NCBI RefSeq assembly: GCF_002982075.1
Contig: NZ_PUEJ01000017.1
Coordinates: forward strand, 1-64,000
DNA length: 64,000 bases
Source of the DNA: Labrys okinawensis
GTDB taxonomy: Bacteria; Pseudomonadota; Alphaproteobacteria; Rhizobiales; Labraceae
Reading direction: 5' to 3'
Below the pieces are notes generated by a model. The model ran no database searches, had not been told where the DNA came from, and saw only the letters and a list, made by a program, of their open reading frames with translations. Below are positions 50,248 to 58,297 of this stretch, piece by piece. The translations under genes were made by a program, and so were the position numbers. The stretch's first letter is position 1. Each line of letters begins with the position of its first letter.

Positions 50248-50260
50248 TCTGAAATATCAG
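50248..50260. promoter_or_regulatory. Candidate GntR operator, module B / GntR promoter
   Basis: TCTGAAATATCAG lies in the 75-nt gap between the divergent module B enolase gene and the GntR gene. It matches the module A site in 11 of 13 positions, and a TCTGAT half-site lies 20 nt to the left. This arrangement would allow one regulator to control both modules and itself. Confidence 0.65.
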
Positions 50261-50298
50261 TTGAATAAGTTAATATGTTAAAACATGGAGGGGGACAA

Positions 50299-50991
50299 GT
50301 GGGCCGAACCACATCGCGCATCGAGAAAAAGGCGGCGGCACCGGCGGGAAAACTGCTGAGCGACGTTGCCTATGAGCGCATCCTGGAGGGGATGTTCGAC
50401 AAGACGGTGCCGGCCGGTGCCTTCGTGTCGCAGAACGACCTCGTGAAGCTCCTGGACATTCCAGTCGCGCCCCTGCGCGACGCCCTTCGCACGCTGGAGG
50501 CGGAAGGCATCGTCACCATTCATCCCCGGTCCGGCATCCAGTTCATAAAACCCGACCTCGAACTGACGCGAGCGACCTATCAGTTCCGCTCAATTCTGGA
50601 GAAAGCCGCCGTACGAGCCTATGCGGAGACGGGCGATGAGGCTGAAATGGACGCGATCCGCAAGCGCCACGAGGATCTGATCGAGAGGATCTCGCGCGAT
50701 GGCCTCGCCCCGGACAGCCGCAAGGAGATGGAGGAGATGGAGGTGGTTCTGCACGGAACGGTGATCGGCATCCTGCAGAATCCGTTGATCACCTCGAATC
50801 TGCGGCGTGTGCACAACTATTTGCGGCTGTTGCGTCTCGACCGAAAGATCACGGCCCCGCTGGCACTTCGCACCTTGCGCGAACATGTCGACATCCTGAA
50901 GGCTTGCCAGTCGCGCGACGCCGATGCGGCGGAGGCCGCATTGAACACCCATTTTCAGTCAGCCTTGCAGCGCAATCTCGGGTTCTTCTGA
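50299..50991 (+). CDS. GntR/FCD-family regulator of the enolase modules
   Basis: A 230-residue FadR-subfamily regulator. The winged helix covers ~residues 20-85 (SQNDLVKLLDIPVAPLRDALRTLEAEG) and the FCD domain with metal-binding-type His (LHGTVIGIL, LREHVDIL) is C-terminal. I chose the GTG at 50299 because GGAGGGGGA lies 4-5 nt upstream; an ATG at 50275 has no ribosome site. It is divergent from module B and probably senses the sugar acid or its dehydration product. Confidence 0.9.
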   Translation: MGRTTSRIEKKAAAPAGKLLSDVAYERILEGMFDKTVPAGAFVSQNDLVKLLDIPVAPLRDALRTLEAEGIVTIHPRSGIQFIKPDLELTRATYQFRSILEKAAVRAYAETGDEAEMDAIRKRHEDLIERISRDGLAPDSRKEMEEMEVVLHGTVIGILQNPLITSNLRRVHNYLRLLRLDRKITAPLALRTLREHVDILKACQSRDADAAEAALNTHFQSALQRNLGFF

Positions 50992-51069
50992 AGCTGCGTT
51001 GGCACCGGCGCCGCCTGCGATCAAGGCGTCGGCGAGGCCGGAGCAAATGGTCCGGCGAACTCTCCGGGC

Positions 51070-52203
51070 TTATGAACCCGATCCGATCCGCCACAGATCA
51101 TCGAGATCGCGCAGCAGCGGCCTTGCGCCTTCACCGGCTGCGAGCCCCGCGTTGATCCGCTCCGAAGCAGCTGCCTGAAAGGGCATATACCCATCGTGGC
51201 GCGGCCGCAGATAGGAACCTTCGAGCGTCGCGCGGGTCTTCTCGTAGAATCCGGCACTGGCAGCGTTGACGTCACTATCCTCCCAGGCTGCGGCGTGGCC
51301 GGGCTGGCCGCCTGCCGCGGCGTAGGCGCCGCGCTGAACGTCTGCGCTGGCGACCCAATAGGCGAAGTCGCTCGCTTCGATCGGATGCCGGCTCATGGCC
51401 GAAACCGCAATGCCCGTCCCGCCGAGCGCGGCTCCGGCGGGCTTTCGTCCATCGATGGTGGGGATGTCGGCGAAGTGGATCCGCACTGGCCGGAAACCGT
51501 CCCAGGCATAGGACACGTAGCCGTAGATGTAGGGGACGCAGGCGATCGTCGAATCCAGCCCGGCCATGCGTTCGAAGACGGCGATCGGATCTCGTTCGCG
51601 ATCATTGGGATCGACGAGACGCACGAGCTCGGACAGACGTTCCCAGACCTCTACCCCCGCGTCGGGCGCGATGAACCGCTCCCGATCGGCCGCGCAGGCA
51701 TATCCGAGATGCGCCGCCAGCGTGTAGAAGGTCATCAGGGAATGGGGCGGCCGCAACGGCAGCGCGACGCGTCCGGTGCGGGCAAGGTCCATCATCTCGG
51801 CAAAGGACGACACCGGCCCGGCGATCCGACCCGGCACGAAGGCCTGGACTTGAGTCGCGGCGTCGATCGGGAAGGCCCATTGCCGGCCCTTCCATGCATA
51901 GGACGGATAGGACGGGCCGACCGACCCATGCGCAAGAGCCTCCCGCTCGACCTCGCGCCCCGAAACATCGAGCGGAAGGAGGCAACCCTCCTTCGTGATC
52001 TGCCCGACATGCGGATGATCAATGACGATGAGATCGTATCGGCGCGCCAGCTCCTCGACCGGGAAGCACTCGAAATCCTGCAGCGAGCGCTTCTGCCAAA
52101 TAATCTCGATCCCGGTCTTCTGCGCCCAGAGCCGCGAGCAGGCGACCATCGGATCGTAGCCGCGCGGATGGTCCCAGGTCATGCCCTTCAGCCTAACCGT
52201 CAC
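51070..52203 (-). CDS. Substrate-binding-protein-like, without signal peptide, coupled to a CoA transferase
   Basis: A 377-residue protein with the fold signature of extracellular solute-binding proteins (TWDHPRGYDPM at the start, DLIVIDHPHVG, GGTGIAVSA). It has no Sec or Tat signal. The likely GTG start at 52203 overlaps the CoA-transferase stop (GTGA), with an ATG seven codons later as alternative; both starts leave it cytoplasmic. No permease or ATPase gene accompanies it. It may have become a cytoplasmic ligand-binding partner of the CoA transferase; related signal-less proteins occur in other CoA-transferase clusters, from memory. Confidence 0.8.
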   Translation of the reverse strand: MTVRLKGMTWDHPRGYDPMVACSRLWAQKTGIEIIWQKRSLQDFECFPVEELARRYDLIVIDHPHVGQITKEGCLLPLDVSGREVEREALAHGSVGPSYPSYAWKGRQWAFPIDAATQVQAFVPGRIAGPVSSFAEMMDLARTGRVALPLRPPHSLMTFYTLAAHLGYACAADRERFIAPDAGVEVWERLSELVRLVDPNDRERDPIAVFERMAGLDSTIACVPYIYGYVSYAWDGFRPVRIHFADIPTIDGRKPAGAALGGTGIAVSAMSRHPIEASDFAYWVASADVQRGAYAAAGGQPGHAAAWEDSDVNAASAGFYEKTRATLEGSYLRPRHDGYMPFQAAASERINAGLAAGEGARPLLRDLDDLWRIGSGS

Positions 52204-53390
52204 AGCCCGAACTCCCGTCGGATCGCACCCGTGTGCTCGCCGATCCGTGGCGCCGCCCGCATCACCTGTGGCCGCACGCCGTCGAAGCGGAGGGGTGAGC
52301 GGGTGGTGCGGATCGCGACATCGTCTTCGCGCTGCACCGTCTGAAGCATGTCGAGGACCTTGAAGCCCTCGCTGTGGAGGAGCTCGGGCCAGGCCAACAC
52401 CTTGGCGCACCAGATGTCGGCGGGCTCGAGGATCGCCAGCCAGTGATCGCAGGTCTCGGTCGCCACCCGTGCGGCGATGATCGCCTTGATCTCGTCGCGC
52501 GCGCCGAACCAGCTCTTCGGATCGTCGCGGTAGGGCGCCAGCTCGGCGATATCAAGGAGGTCGGCGAGCTTTGCAATCGGCGTCATGGCAATGGCCAGGA
52601 AACCATCCCGGGTCGGATAAACGCCGTAAGGGGCAGCCAGATAGGCATGGGCGCTTCGGAGCGAGGACCGGCGCGGCATGCGCTCGCCGTCGTTGAGGAA
52701 GGTCGTCAGCACCTCGAACTGGAAGTCGACCAGCGCTTCGAGCAGGCTCGTCTCGACATGCGAGCCTAGACCGGTGATGCCCCGCCGGACGAGCGCTGCC
52801 AGGATGCCCTGCGCGGCCGCAGCTCCCGCCAGCATGTCTGCGATGGCGAGACCGAAGGGCACCGGCTCTTGGGTCTCGTCGCCGTTCAGCCACATCACGC
52901 CCGAGCGTGACTGCGCCAGCAGATCCTGGCCGGGCCGTCCGGCCCAGGGACCCTCGTTGCCGTAACCGGTGATCGAGGCGTAGACGACGCGCGGGTTGAT
53001 TGCCCGAACCGAGGCGTAATCGAGGCCGAGGCGCTCGATGACGCCCGGCCTGAAGTTTTGAATCACGACGTCGGCCTTCGTCAGAAGGGTGCGCAGGGCG
53101 GCCAGGTCCGCGGGGTTCTTCAAGTCGATCGCGAGGCTCTCCTTACCGCGGTTGATCGCGTGGAAAATCGTGGAATCGCCGCCGATCTCGGTATCGCTGA
53201 GATAAAGGCTGCGAGAGAGGTCGCCGCCCTGCGGCCGTTCGATCTTGATGACGCGGGCGCCGAAATCAAGCAGCCGCAGCGAGCAATAAGGACCCGACAG
53301 GAACTGGCTCATGTCGAGAACCACCAGGCCGTCGAGCGGCAGGACCGCGTGATGCGAGCCACGCGCCCCGGCTGGGAATTCTTGTTGCAT
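52200..53390 (-). CDS. CaiB/BaiF-type (class III) CoA transferase
   Basis: A 396-residue class III CoA transferase. LDMSQFLSGPYCSLRLLDFGARVIKIERP and NFRPGVIERLGLDY are the CoA-binding family hallmarks, and the region around RPGQDLLAQS holds the candidate catalytic Asp. The C-terminal half is normal. It activates an organic acid by moving CoA from another thioester. It is divergent from the MaoC/MFS unit, with the IclR gene between, which suggests an acid-degradation pathway. A palindrome lies 76-98 nt upstream of the start. Confidence 0.92.
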   Translation of the reverse strand: MQQEFPAGARGSHHAVLPLDGLVVLDMSQFLSGPYCSLRLLDFGARVIKIERPQGGDLSRSLYLSDTEIGGDSTIFHAINRGKESLAIDLKNPADLAALRTLLTKADVVIQNFRPGVIERLGLDYASVRAINPRVVYASITGYGNEGPWAGRPGQDLLAQSRSGVMWLNGDETQEPVPFGLAIADMLAGAAAAQGILAALVRRGITGLGSHVETSLLEALVDFQFEVLTTFLNDGERMPRRSSLRSAHAYLAAPYGVYPTRDGFLAIAMTPIAKLADLLDIAELAPYRDDPKSWFGARDEIKAIIAARVATETCDHWLAILEPADIWCAKVLAWPELLHSEGFKVLDMLQTVQREDDVAIRTTRSPLRFDGVRPQVMRAAPRIGEHTGAIRREFGL

Positions 53391-53465
53391 CGGCGTGACC
53401 TCCGTATTTGTCGGGAACGGCTACCATGTCCAGGCAGGTCACCAGACTTGTGTCGTTGTCTTTCG

Positions 53466-53488
53466 TATATGAATTATAATTTCATATA
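53466..53488. promoter_or_regulatory. Palindrome upstream of the CoA-transferase gene, candidate IclR operator
   Basis: TATATGAA (53466-53473) and TTCATATA (53481-53488) are perfect 8-bp arms around a 7-nt centre, in an AT-rich patch 76 nt upstream of the CoA-transferase start. A related TATATG...CATATA palindrome lies before the MaoC gene. Confidence 0.65.
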
Positions 53489-53565
53489 TAATTCAGGAAG
53501 GCAAGCTTGCGGGATCGCGGGCCGGCAGGCCGGGCCTGCAGCCGATCTTATGGGGAGTGGTTGGC

Positions 53566-53630
53566 AAAACGCGATTTCTCCGAATCGCATTTTCTCTCCA
53601 ACCCTTTGTTTCAGCGGGTTTTCTGCTTCA
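53566..53630 (+). repeat. Palindromic interspersed repeat, copy 3, partial and inverted
   Basis: Read on the minus strand it contains GAAAACCCGCTGAAACAAA, a GTTGGAGAGAAAATGCGATT stretch and a short stem, matching the second half of the copies at 5747 and 29355. The stem GCGATT/AATCGC is only 6 bp. It touches the IclR stop codon (53628-53630), so it sits directly at the gene end. Confidence 0.7.
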
Positions 53631-54398
53631 GTTGATGCGGGCCGCCGCCGAGATTTGGCTGGCGGACGCCTGCAACAGTTCGAGGATCTGCTGCTCGCTG
53701 CGCGGCCTGCCGAGAAGGCGGCGGATACGCGGGCAGGTCAGGGCCGCGAGAAGGCGGCCGCCGACACCGAAAACCGGGACCGAGATGTTCGTGACCCCCT
53801 CGGCCTGCTGGCTCGGCCGCATCTCCCAGCCGCGCTCGCGCACGCTTGCCAGAACCTCGTCGAGCCGCTCCGGCCAGGTCTCGTTCGGCACGTGCTCGCG
53901 CTCGCCCAGCATCAGCTCCCGCTCTTCGTCCGACGCATAAGCGAGGAGTATGTGGCCTGATCCGGTATTGAGGAGATTGATGAGGGTACCGACCCGCACC
54001 GATATTCCCCAGTAGTCTGGCGCATCGATCTGCGCCACCACGACACCGCTGCCGCGGGCATAAACGGTGAGATGGCAGGCCTGCTCGGCCTCCCGCGCAA
54101 AAAGCCGCATCGGGCGGAGGGCGAGGCTCACGAGGCGCCGCATGGGCGGGTGGCGGTGGGCGAGGTCGAACAGCTTCAGGGAGAGCTCGAAGCGATCGGA
54201 TGGGGTACGGATCACGTAGTTGCGGCGCACGAGCCGGTCGAGCATCCGGTAGATCTCGTTCTGGGAGCGATCGAGCGCCTTCGCGATTTCGGCGAGCGAC
54301 AACCCTTCATCGATTCCGGACAGGAGTTCCAGGATATCGAGTCCCTTGTCCAGCGCGGGCGCCTTGTACCGATCCTCGCCGTCGTCCTTGGCTGTCAC
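53628..54398 (-). CDS. IclR-family regulator
   Basis: A 256-residue IclR regulator. The N-terminal helix-turn-helix covers ~residues 15-75 (SLAEIAKALDRSQNEIYRMLDRLV). The effector domain has HLTVYARGSGVVVAQIDAP, GSGHILLAY and a final SVPVFGVGGRLLAALT. I chose the GTG at 54398 because GGGGA precedes it by 7 nt; the ATG at 54431 lacks a ribosome site. It is placed between the CoA-transferase unit and the MaoC/MFS unit and probably controls both. Confidence 0.92.
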   Translation of the reverse strand: MTAKDDGEDRYKAPALDKGLDILELLSGIDEGLSLAEIAKALDRSQNEIYRMLDRLVRRNYVIRTPSDRFELSLKLFDLAHRHPPMRRLVSLALRPMRLFAREAEQACHLTVYARGSGVVVAQIDAPDYWGISVRVGTLINLLNTGSGHILLAYASDEERELMLGEREHVPNETWPERLDEVLASVRERGWEMRPSQQAEGVTNISVPVFGVGGRLLAALTCPRIRRLLGRPRSEQQILELLQASASQISAAARIN

Positions 54399-54503
54399 TC
54401 GATTGTCCCCTTCGTGCAAGCCGCCGACCATAACACGGCGCGCCGGGCGGCCAATCCGCGATCCACATCTATCTTGTCGATTGACGCTCCATCTGGATTT
54501 CTA

Positions 54504-54528
54504 TATATGAATAAAATATTCGCATATA
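54504..54528. promoter_or_regulatory. Palindrome upstream of the MaoC gene, candidate IclR operator
   Basis: TATATG (54504-54509) and CATATA (54523-54528) flank a 13-nt centre that is itself partly symmetric (GAAT/ATTC). It resembles the 53466-53488 palindrome, with a 2-nt wider arm spacing, and lies 100 nt upstream of the MaoC start and 106 nt from the IclR start. Confidence 0.6.
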
Positions 54529-54627
54529 AAAATCTGCGAAACCACTTGAGGAAACGTACCGGTTCAGACCGCGCCAGTGGGCGGCCGACCGGGCCGATCG
54601 AAGCGGCAGGCCACGGGAGGCGCTGGC

Positions 54628-55101
54628 ATGGTTGTCATCGAGCAGCATTTCGAGAATTACGAGATCGGCACCTGTCGGCTCACCTTCGGCCGGACCATTA
54701 CCGAGGCCGACTTCGTCATCCATGCCGGCCAGACCGGTGACAATTTCCCCCACCACATGGATGCGCATTGGTGCGCGACGCAGGACTTCAAGCAGAGGAT
54801 CGCCCACGGCACGCTGATCTTCAGCGTCGGCATCGGCATGACCGCCTCGACGATCAATCCGCATGCGATGTCGTACGGATACGACCGGCTGCGCTTCATC
54901 CGGCCTGTCTTCATCGGCGACACGATCCGGGTCCGCGCCACCATCACGGAGAAGCGTGACCACAAGCGGGCCGACATGGGCGTCGTGGTCGAGGCGATCG
55001 AGATGTTCAACCAGAAGGACGAGACCGTGCTCGTCTGCGAGCATCTTTATCTCGTCGCCCGCAAGCATCCCCTCGCACCGCCGACCCGGCACGAACCATG
55101 A
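54628..55101 (+). CDS. MaoC-type (hot-dog) enoyl-CoA hydratase-like protein
   Basis: A 157-residue single hot-dog protein of the MaoC dehydratase family, with TITEADFVIHAGQTGD (hydratase Asp region) and RIAHGTLIFSVG (the conserved His). It hydrates an unsaturated acyl-CoA. The start at 54628 has GGGAGG 7 nt upstream. It precedes the MFS gene with a 14-nt gap and belongs with the CoA transferase pathway on the other side of the IclR gene. Confidence 0.92.
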   Translation: MVVIEQHFENYEIGTCRLTFGRTITEADFVIHAGQTGDNFPHHMDAHWCATQDFKQRIAHGTLIFSVGIGMTASTINPHAMSYGYDRLRFIRPVFIGDTIRVRATITEKRDHKRADMGVVVEAIEMFNQKDETVLVCEHLYLVARKHPLAPPTRHEP

Positions 55102-55115
55102 CCAGGGAGGAAGCA

Positions 55116-56438
55116 ATGACGATGGAAGCGACCGGCGATGATCCCGTGCTCACCCGTGCCATCAAGAAATCGGCTTGGCGGCTGATCCCCTTCCTGGTCC
55201 TGATGCTGCTCCTGGCTTTCCTGGACAGGGTCAATATCGGCTTCGTGAAGCTCGCCTTCCAGCGCGACACCGGCCTCAGCGAAGCGGCCTATGCCTTCGG
55301 AGCCGGCGTCTTCTTCATCGGCTACGCGTTGTTCGAGGTTCCGAGCAATCTCGTCCTCAGGCGGTTCGGCGCCCGGGTCTGGCTCGCCCGGATCATGGTG
55401 ACCTGGGGACTGATTTCTGCGGCTGTGATGTATAGCTACAATGAGTGGGTGTTCTACATCCTGCGCTTCCTGCTCGGTGTCGCCGAGGCCGGGTTGTATC
55501 CGGGAATCCTCTATTTTTTGACCTGTTGGTTCCCCGCGAAACAGCGGGCGCGGGCGACCGGCCTTTTCTATCTGGGTGTCCCGCTCTCGCTCGTCGTCGG
55601 CAGTCCGCTCAGCGGATGGCTTCTCCAGTTCGACGGCGTGCTCGGTCTCAAGGACTGGCAGTTCGTGCTCGTCGTCGAGGGGCTTGCCGCAGCGGTCGTC
55701 GGCGTAATCGCCTACTTCTACCTCTGCGACCGTCCGGCCGACGCCTCCTGGCTCTCGCCCGACGAGCGCCGCGCGCTCGCCGCCGAGATCGAGCGCGAGG
55801 AGCAACTGAAGGCGAGGGAGGTGCAGCACTCCGCCCTTGGTGTCCTGAAGGATCCGCGCGTGATCGCTTTCATCCTGATCTATTTCTGCTTTCAGGTCGG
55901 CACCTCGCCCTTCTCCTTCTTCTTCCCATCCAAGCTTGCCTCGGCGATGGGTGGCAAGGTGGACCTCACGGTCGGCCTTCTGCTCGCATTGCCCTGGCTC
56001 TGCTCTGCGATCATGACGCGCCTGGCGACCGTCTATGCCGATCGGCACAACAACCATCGACTCGTGGCGTTCTGGCTGGTGGTCTTTGGCGTTCTCGCCT
56101 CGGCGGCGGTGTCGTTCACCAACAATCCTTGGCTCCTGATAATCGCCTTCTGCATCGCGGTCCCGGGCCTGACTGCATCACAACCTGTCTTCTGGAGTCT
56201 GCCGACCAATTATCTGAGCGGTGTCGGCGCCGCGAGCGGGATTGCCTTCATCGTCTCGCTCGGCAATCTGGGCGCCTTCTTCTCGCCCCAGATCAAGACC
56301 TGGGCGGACCAGATCGTCGGCAATTCGAGTATCGGGTATCTTGTGCTGTCGATCATCGCAGCCGGGGCTGCCGCGATCCTGATCGGGCTCAAGGAGAGCA
56401 AGGCAAGCCGCGCGCTCGCTCAAACCCGTGCGGCTTGA
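55116..56438 (+). CDS. MFS transporter, anion:cation symporter (ACS) family
   Basis: A 440-residue, 12-helix MFS protein: LIPFLVLMLLLAFLDRVNIG, then FFIGYALFEVPSNLVLRRFG with the family R-R-x-G loop, a central hydrophilic region, and GLTASQPVFWSLPTNYLSG. ACS members import carboxylates such as tartrate, phthalate or glucarate. The start at 55116 is favoured by AGGGAGGA 5 nt upstream; the ATG at 55098 overlaps the MaoC stop. It probably imports the acid that the CoA transferase activates. Confidence 0.92.
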   Translation: MTMEATGDDPVLTRAIKKSAWRLIPFLVLMLLLAFLDRVNIGFVKLAFQRDTGLSEAAYAFGAGVFFIGYALFEVPSNLVLRRFGARVWLARIMVTWGLISAAVMYSYNEWVFYILRFLLGVAEAGLYPGILYFLTCWFPAKQRARATGLFYLGVPLSLVVGSPLSGWLLQFDGVLGLKDWQFVLVVEGLAAAVVGVIAYFYLCDRPADASWLSPDERRALAAEIEREEQLKAREVQHSALGVLKDPRVIAFILIYFCFQVGTSPFSFFFPSKLASAMGGKVDLTVGLLLALPWLCSAIMTRLATVYADRHNNHRLVAFWLVVFGVLASAAVSFTNNPWLLIIAFCIAVPGLTASQPVFWSLPTNYLSGVGAASGIAFIVSLGNLGAFFSPQIKTWADQIVGNSSIGYLVLSIIAAGAAAILIGLKESKASRALAQTRAA

Positions 56439-56524
56439 GTTGCAGGAAGCAAAGCGGCAAGCGCCCGGGTGAGACTATGGGAGCGGCACGATGCCGAGCA
56501 CACGAATGTCACAGGGCGCTTGAT

Positions 56525-57187
56525 ATGGGTACGAGGCTTCGCCCGAAAATCACTGGCGTGCGGCAATTCCTCGATCTCGAGCAACAGCGCGAGTGGATCG
56601 AGGGCAGGATCGATTTGCAGGACGCTGCCGATCGCTCCGAGTCGCTGGAGCATCGCTTCAAATATGCCGCTCGATTTGCAAGACTGCTGTCTCGCCCGCA
56701 GGCAGGGCAGGTGCTGGAGATTCTCGGCCTATACGGCCCAGGCTGCATTCCGATCCGGCGCAAGACCGAGCGATACTACTGGTCGGTTTCCTGCCTGCCG
56801 TCGACCTCGGACAAACCGCTTATCCGCGTCAATGCAAGCTGGATGGAGCTTTTCACGCTCTATGCCCAGGGCGAGGATGTCCGCGCCAGATTCATCGTGC
56901 ATCTTTCGGATTTCACGACGGATCGTTCAGCCACGCCGAGCCGAGTGGACGAACCCTTTCTCGAGCAGAGCGTCGCCATGCCGGAGGACGTCGGCTACTT
57001 CTTCCCGCGTGGTGCCGACATTTTCGGCATCAATGTGCGCGGCTCCGTCTCGATACGCAAATTCCTCGCGAGCGGCCGCGTGTTGCGCGCCATTCGGACC
57101 TTCAATCTGACGCATATGAACCGGGGTCGGAATGCCTATCAGGCGAGCCATAGCTACAGCGTGGCGGATTACATGCTGGCGGATTGA
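56525..57187 (+). CDS. Unknown protein downstream of the MFS transporter
   Basis: A 220-residue soluble protein I do not recognise. It starts MGTRLRPKITGVRQFL, carries IPIRRKTERYYWSVSCLPSTS and ELFTLYAQGEDVRARFIVHL in the middle and FFPRGADIFGINVRGSVSIRKF towards the end. No signal peptide or known catalytic motif is visible. The ribosome site is weak. It lies 86 nt after the MFS gene, same strand, and may belong to that unit. Confidence 0.65.
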   Translation: MGTRLRPKITGVRQFLDLEQQREWIEGRIDLQDAADRSESLEHRFKYAARFARLLSRPQAGQVLEILGLYGPGCIPIRRKTERYYWSVSCLPSTSDKPLIRVNASWMELFTLYAQGEDVRARFIVHLSDFTTDRSATPSRVDEPFLEQSVAMPEDVGYFFPRGADIFGINVRGSVSIRKFLASGRVLRAIRTFNLTHMNRGRNAYQASHSYSVADYMLAD

Positions 57188-57250
57188 GAGGCTTGGAACA
57201 TGCGCCGTCCCGGCGAATGCGGCGGCGCCGTTCCGTGCCACCTCGAGAAT

Positions 57251-57270
57251 CGGCCCCTGCGGAGGGGCCG
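57251..57270. terminator. Hairpin between convergent genes
   Basis: CGGCCCCT (57251-57258) pairs perfectly with AGGGGCCG (57263-57270) over a 4-nt loop, in the 119-nt gap between the unknown gene and the convergent SIS gene. No U-run follows on either strand, so the termination strength is uncertain. Confidence 0.5.
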
Positions 57271-57306
57271 CATGCTGCTCACGAAGCCTGGCGAAAGCAC
57301 GTCCCC

Positions 57307-58272
57307 TTATGCGAGCTTGACCACCTTGGTCAGATGCCGCGGCGTCACCGTATCGACATTGCGGCGTTGGGCGACACGCTCGCCCAGGAGCTGAAGCGCG
57401 GGCAGGCAGACCAGGCCGCGCAGCTCGTCGGCGACATCGAGATCGAGAGAGATGTCGCCCGGTCCGCCCAGGCCCACCACGAGGGCGCCCTTCTCGCGCA
57501 GTTCCGCTACGAGCTGGGCCTCTTCCTGCAAGGTGTTCGGATCGTAGAGCATGACGACGAGTGTGCGCTCGTCGAGCAGGCTGACGGGACCATGCCTGTA
57601 TTCGAGCGGATGGAAAGCCTGGGTATAGCTCTGGCTCATCTCCTGAAGCTTCAGCGAAGCCTCCAGGCAGATCCCATAATGAGCGCCGCCGCCGAGATAG
57701 ACGAAATGGCTGCGGCCGGCGAGCCGCCCGGCCAATCGCTCGTCCAGGGTTTTCGCCAGTTTTTCAGCTTGTTGGACCACCGCAGGGGGGACCGCCACGC
57801 CTGCCATCCTCAGGCCGAGCAGCAGCATCAGCGAGGCGGAACTCGTCATGACGATGCCCTCTTCGCCGTGGGTCGGCGTGAAGGCGAGATGATCGGCTTC
57901 GCGGGCGAGGGCACCCTCGCTTTCGCAGGTCAATGCCGTCACCATCAGGCCGGCCGCACGGCTGGCGGCAGTGGCCGCCACGGTTTCGGTGGTTTCGCCG
58001 CTGCGCGAGAGCGCGATGACATGCGCGCCGGCAGGATCGGGCAGATAGGTTTGCGGGCGCCTCAGCCATTCCCCGCCCGGCACGGCGATCGCCCTGCGGC
58101 CATGGGCATTGAAGACGGCGGCAAGCGAGACGGCGAGGTTATACGAGGTGCCGCAACCGATGATGACGATGATCGGTGCGTCGATGGCCGGGAGCGCTGC
58201 CCCAAGGCCCCGCTCCCAGAACGGGAATTGTTCGAAAATGACGCGCTCGGTGACGTTCATGACTGTACTCAC
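57307..58272 (-). CDS. SIS-domain amino-sugar isomerase/deaminase-like protein
   Basis: A 321-residue protein with two sugar-isomerase (SIS) domains: IGCGTSYNLAV and SRSGETTET in the first, and EMSQSYTQAFHPLEYRHGPVSLL (GlmS-like) in the second. It resembles the isomerase half of GlmS and the AgaS/FrlB deglycase group, which deaminate or isomerise amino-sugar 6-phosphates. It is the last gene of the operon with a GlcNAc-type kinase, so it probably converts the phosphorylated amino sugar into fructose-6-phosphate or a similar product. Confidence 0.9.
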   Translation of the reverse strand: MSTVMNVTERVIFEQFPFWERGLGAALPAIDAPIIVIIGCGTSYNLAVSLAAVFNAHGRRAIAVPGGEWLRRPQTYLPDPAGAHVIALSRSGETTETVAATAASRAAGLMVTALTCESEGALAREADHLAFTPTHGEEGIVMTSSASLMLLLGLRMAGVAVPPAVVQQAEKLAKTLDERLAGRLAGRSHFVYLGGGAHYGICLEASLKLQEMSQSYTQAFHPLEYRHGPVSLLDERTLVVMLYDPNTLQEEAQLVAELREKGALVVGLGGPGDISLDLDVADELRGLVCLPALQLLGERVAQRRNVDTVTPRHLTKVVKLA

Positions 58273-58297
58273 TGGGTTGGATGGGTTCGATGGTCGG

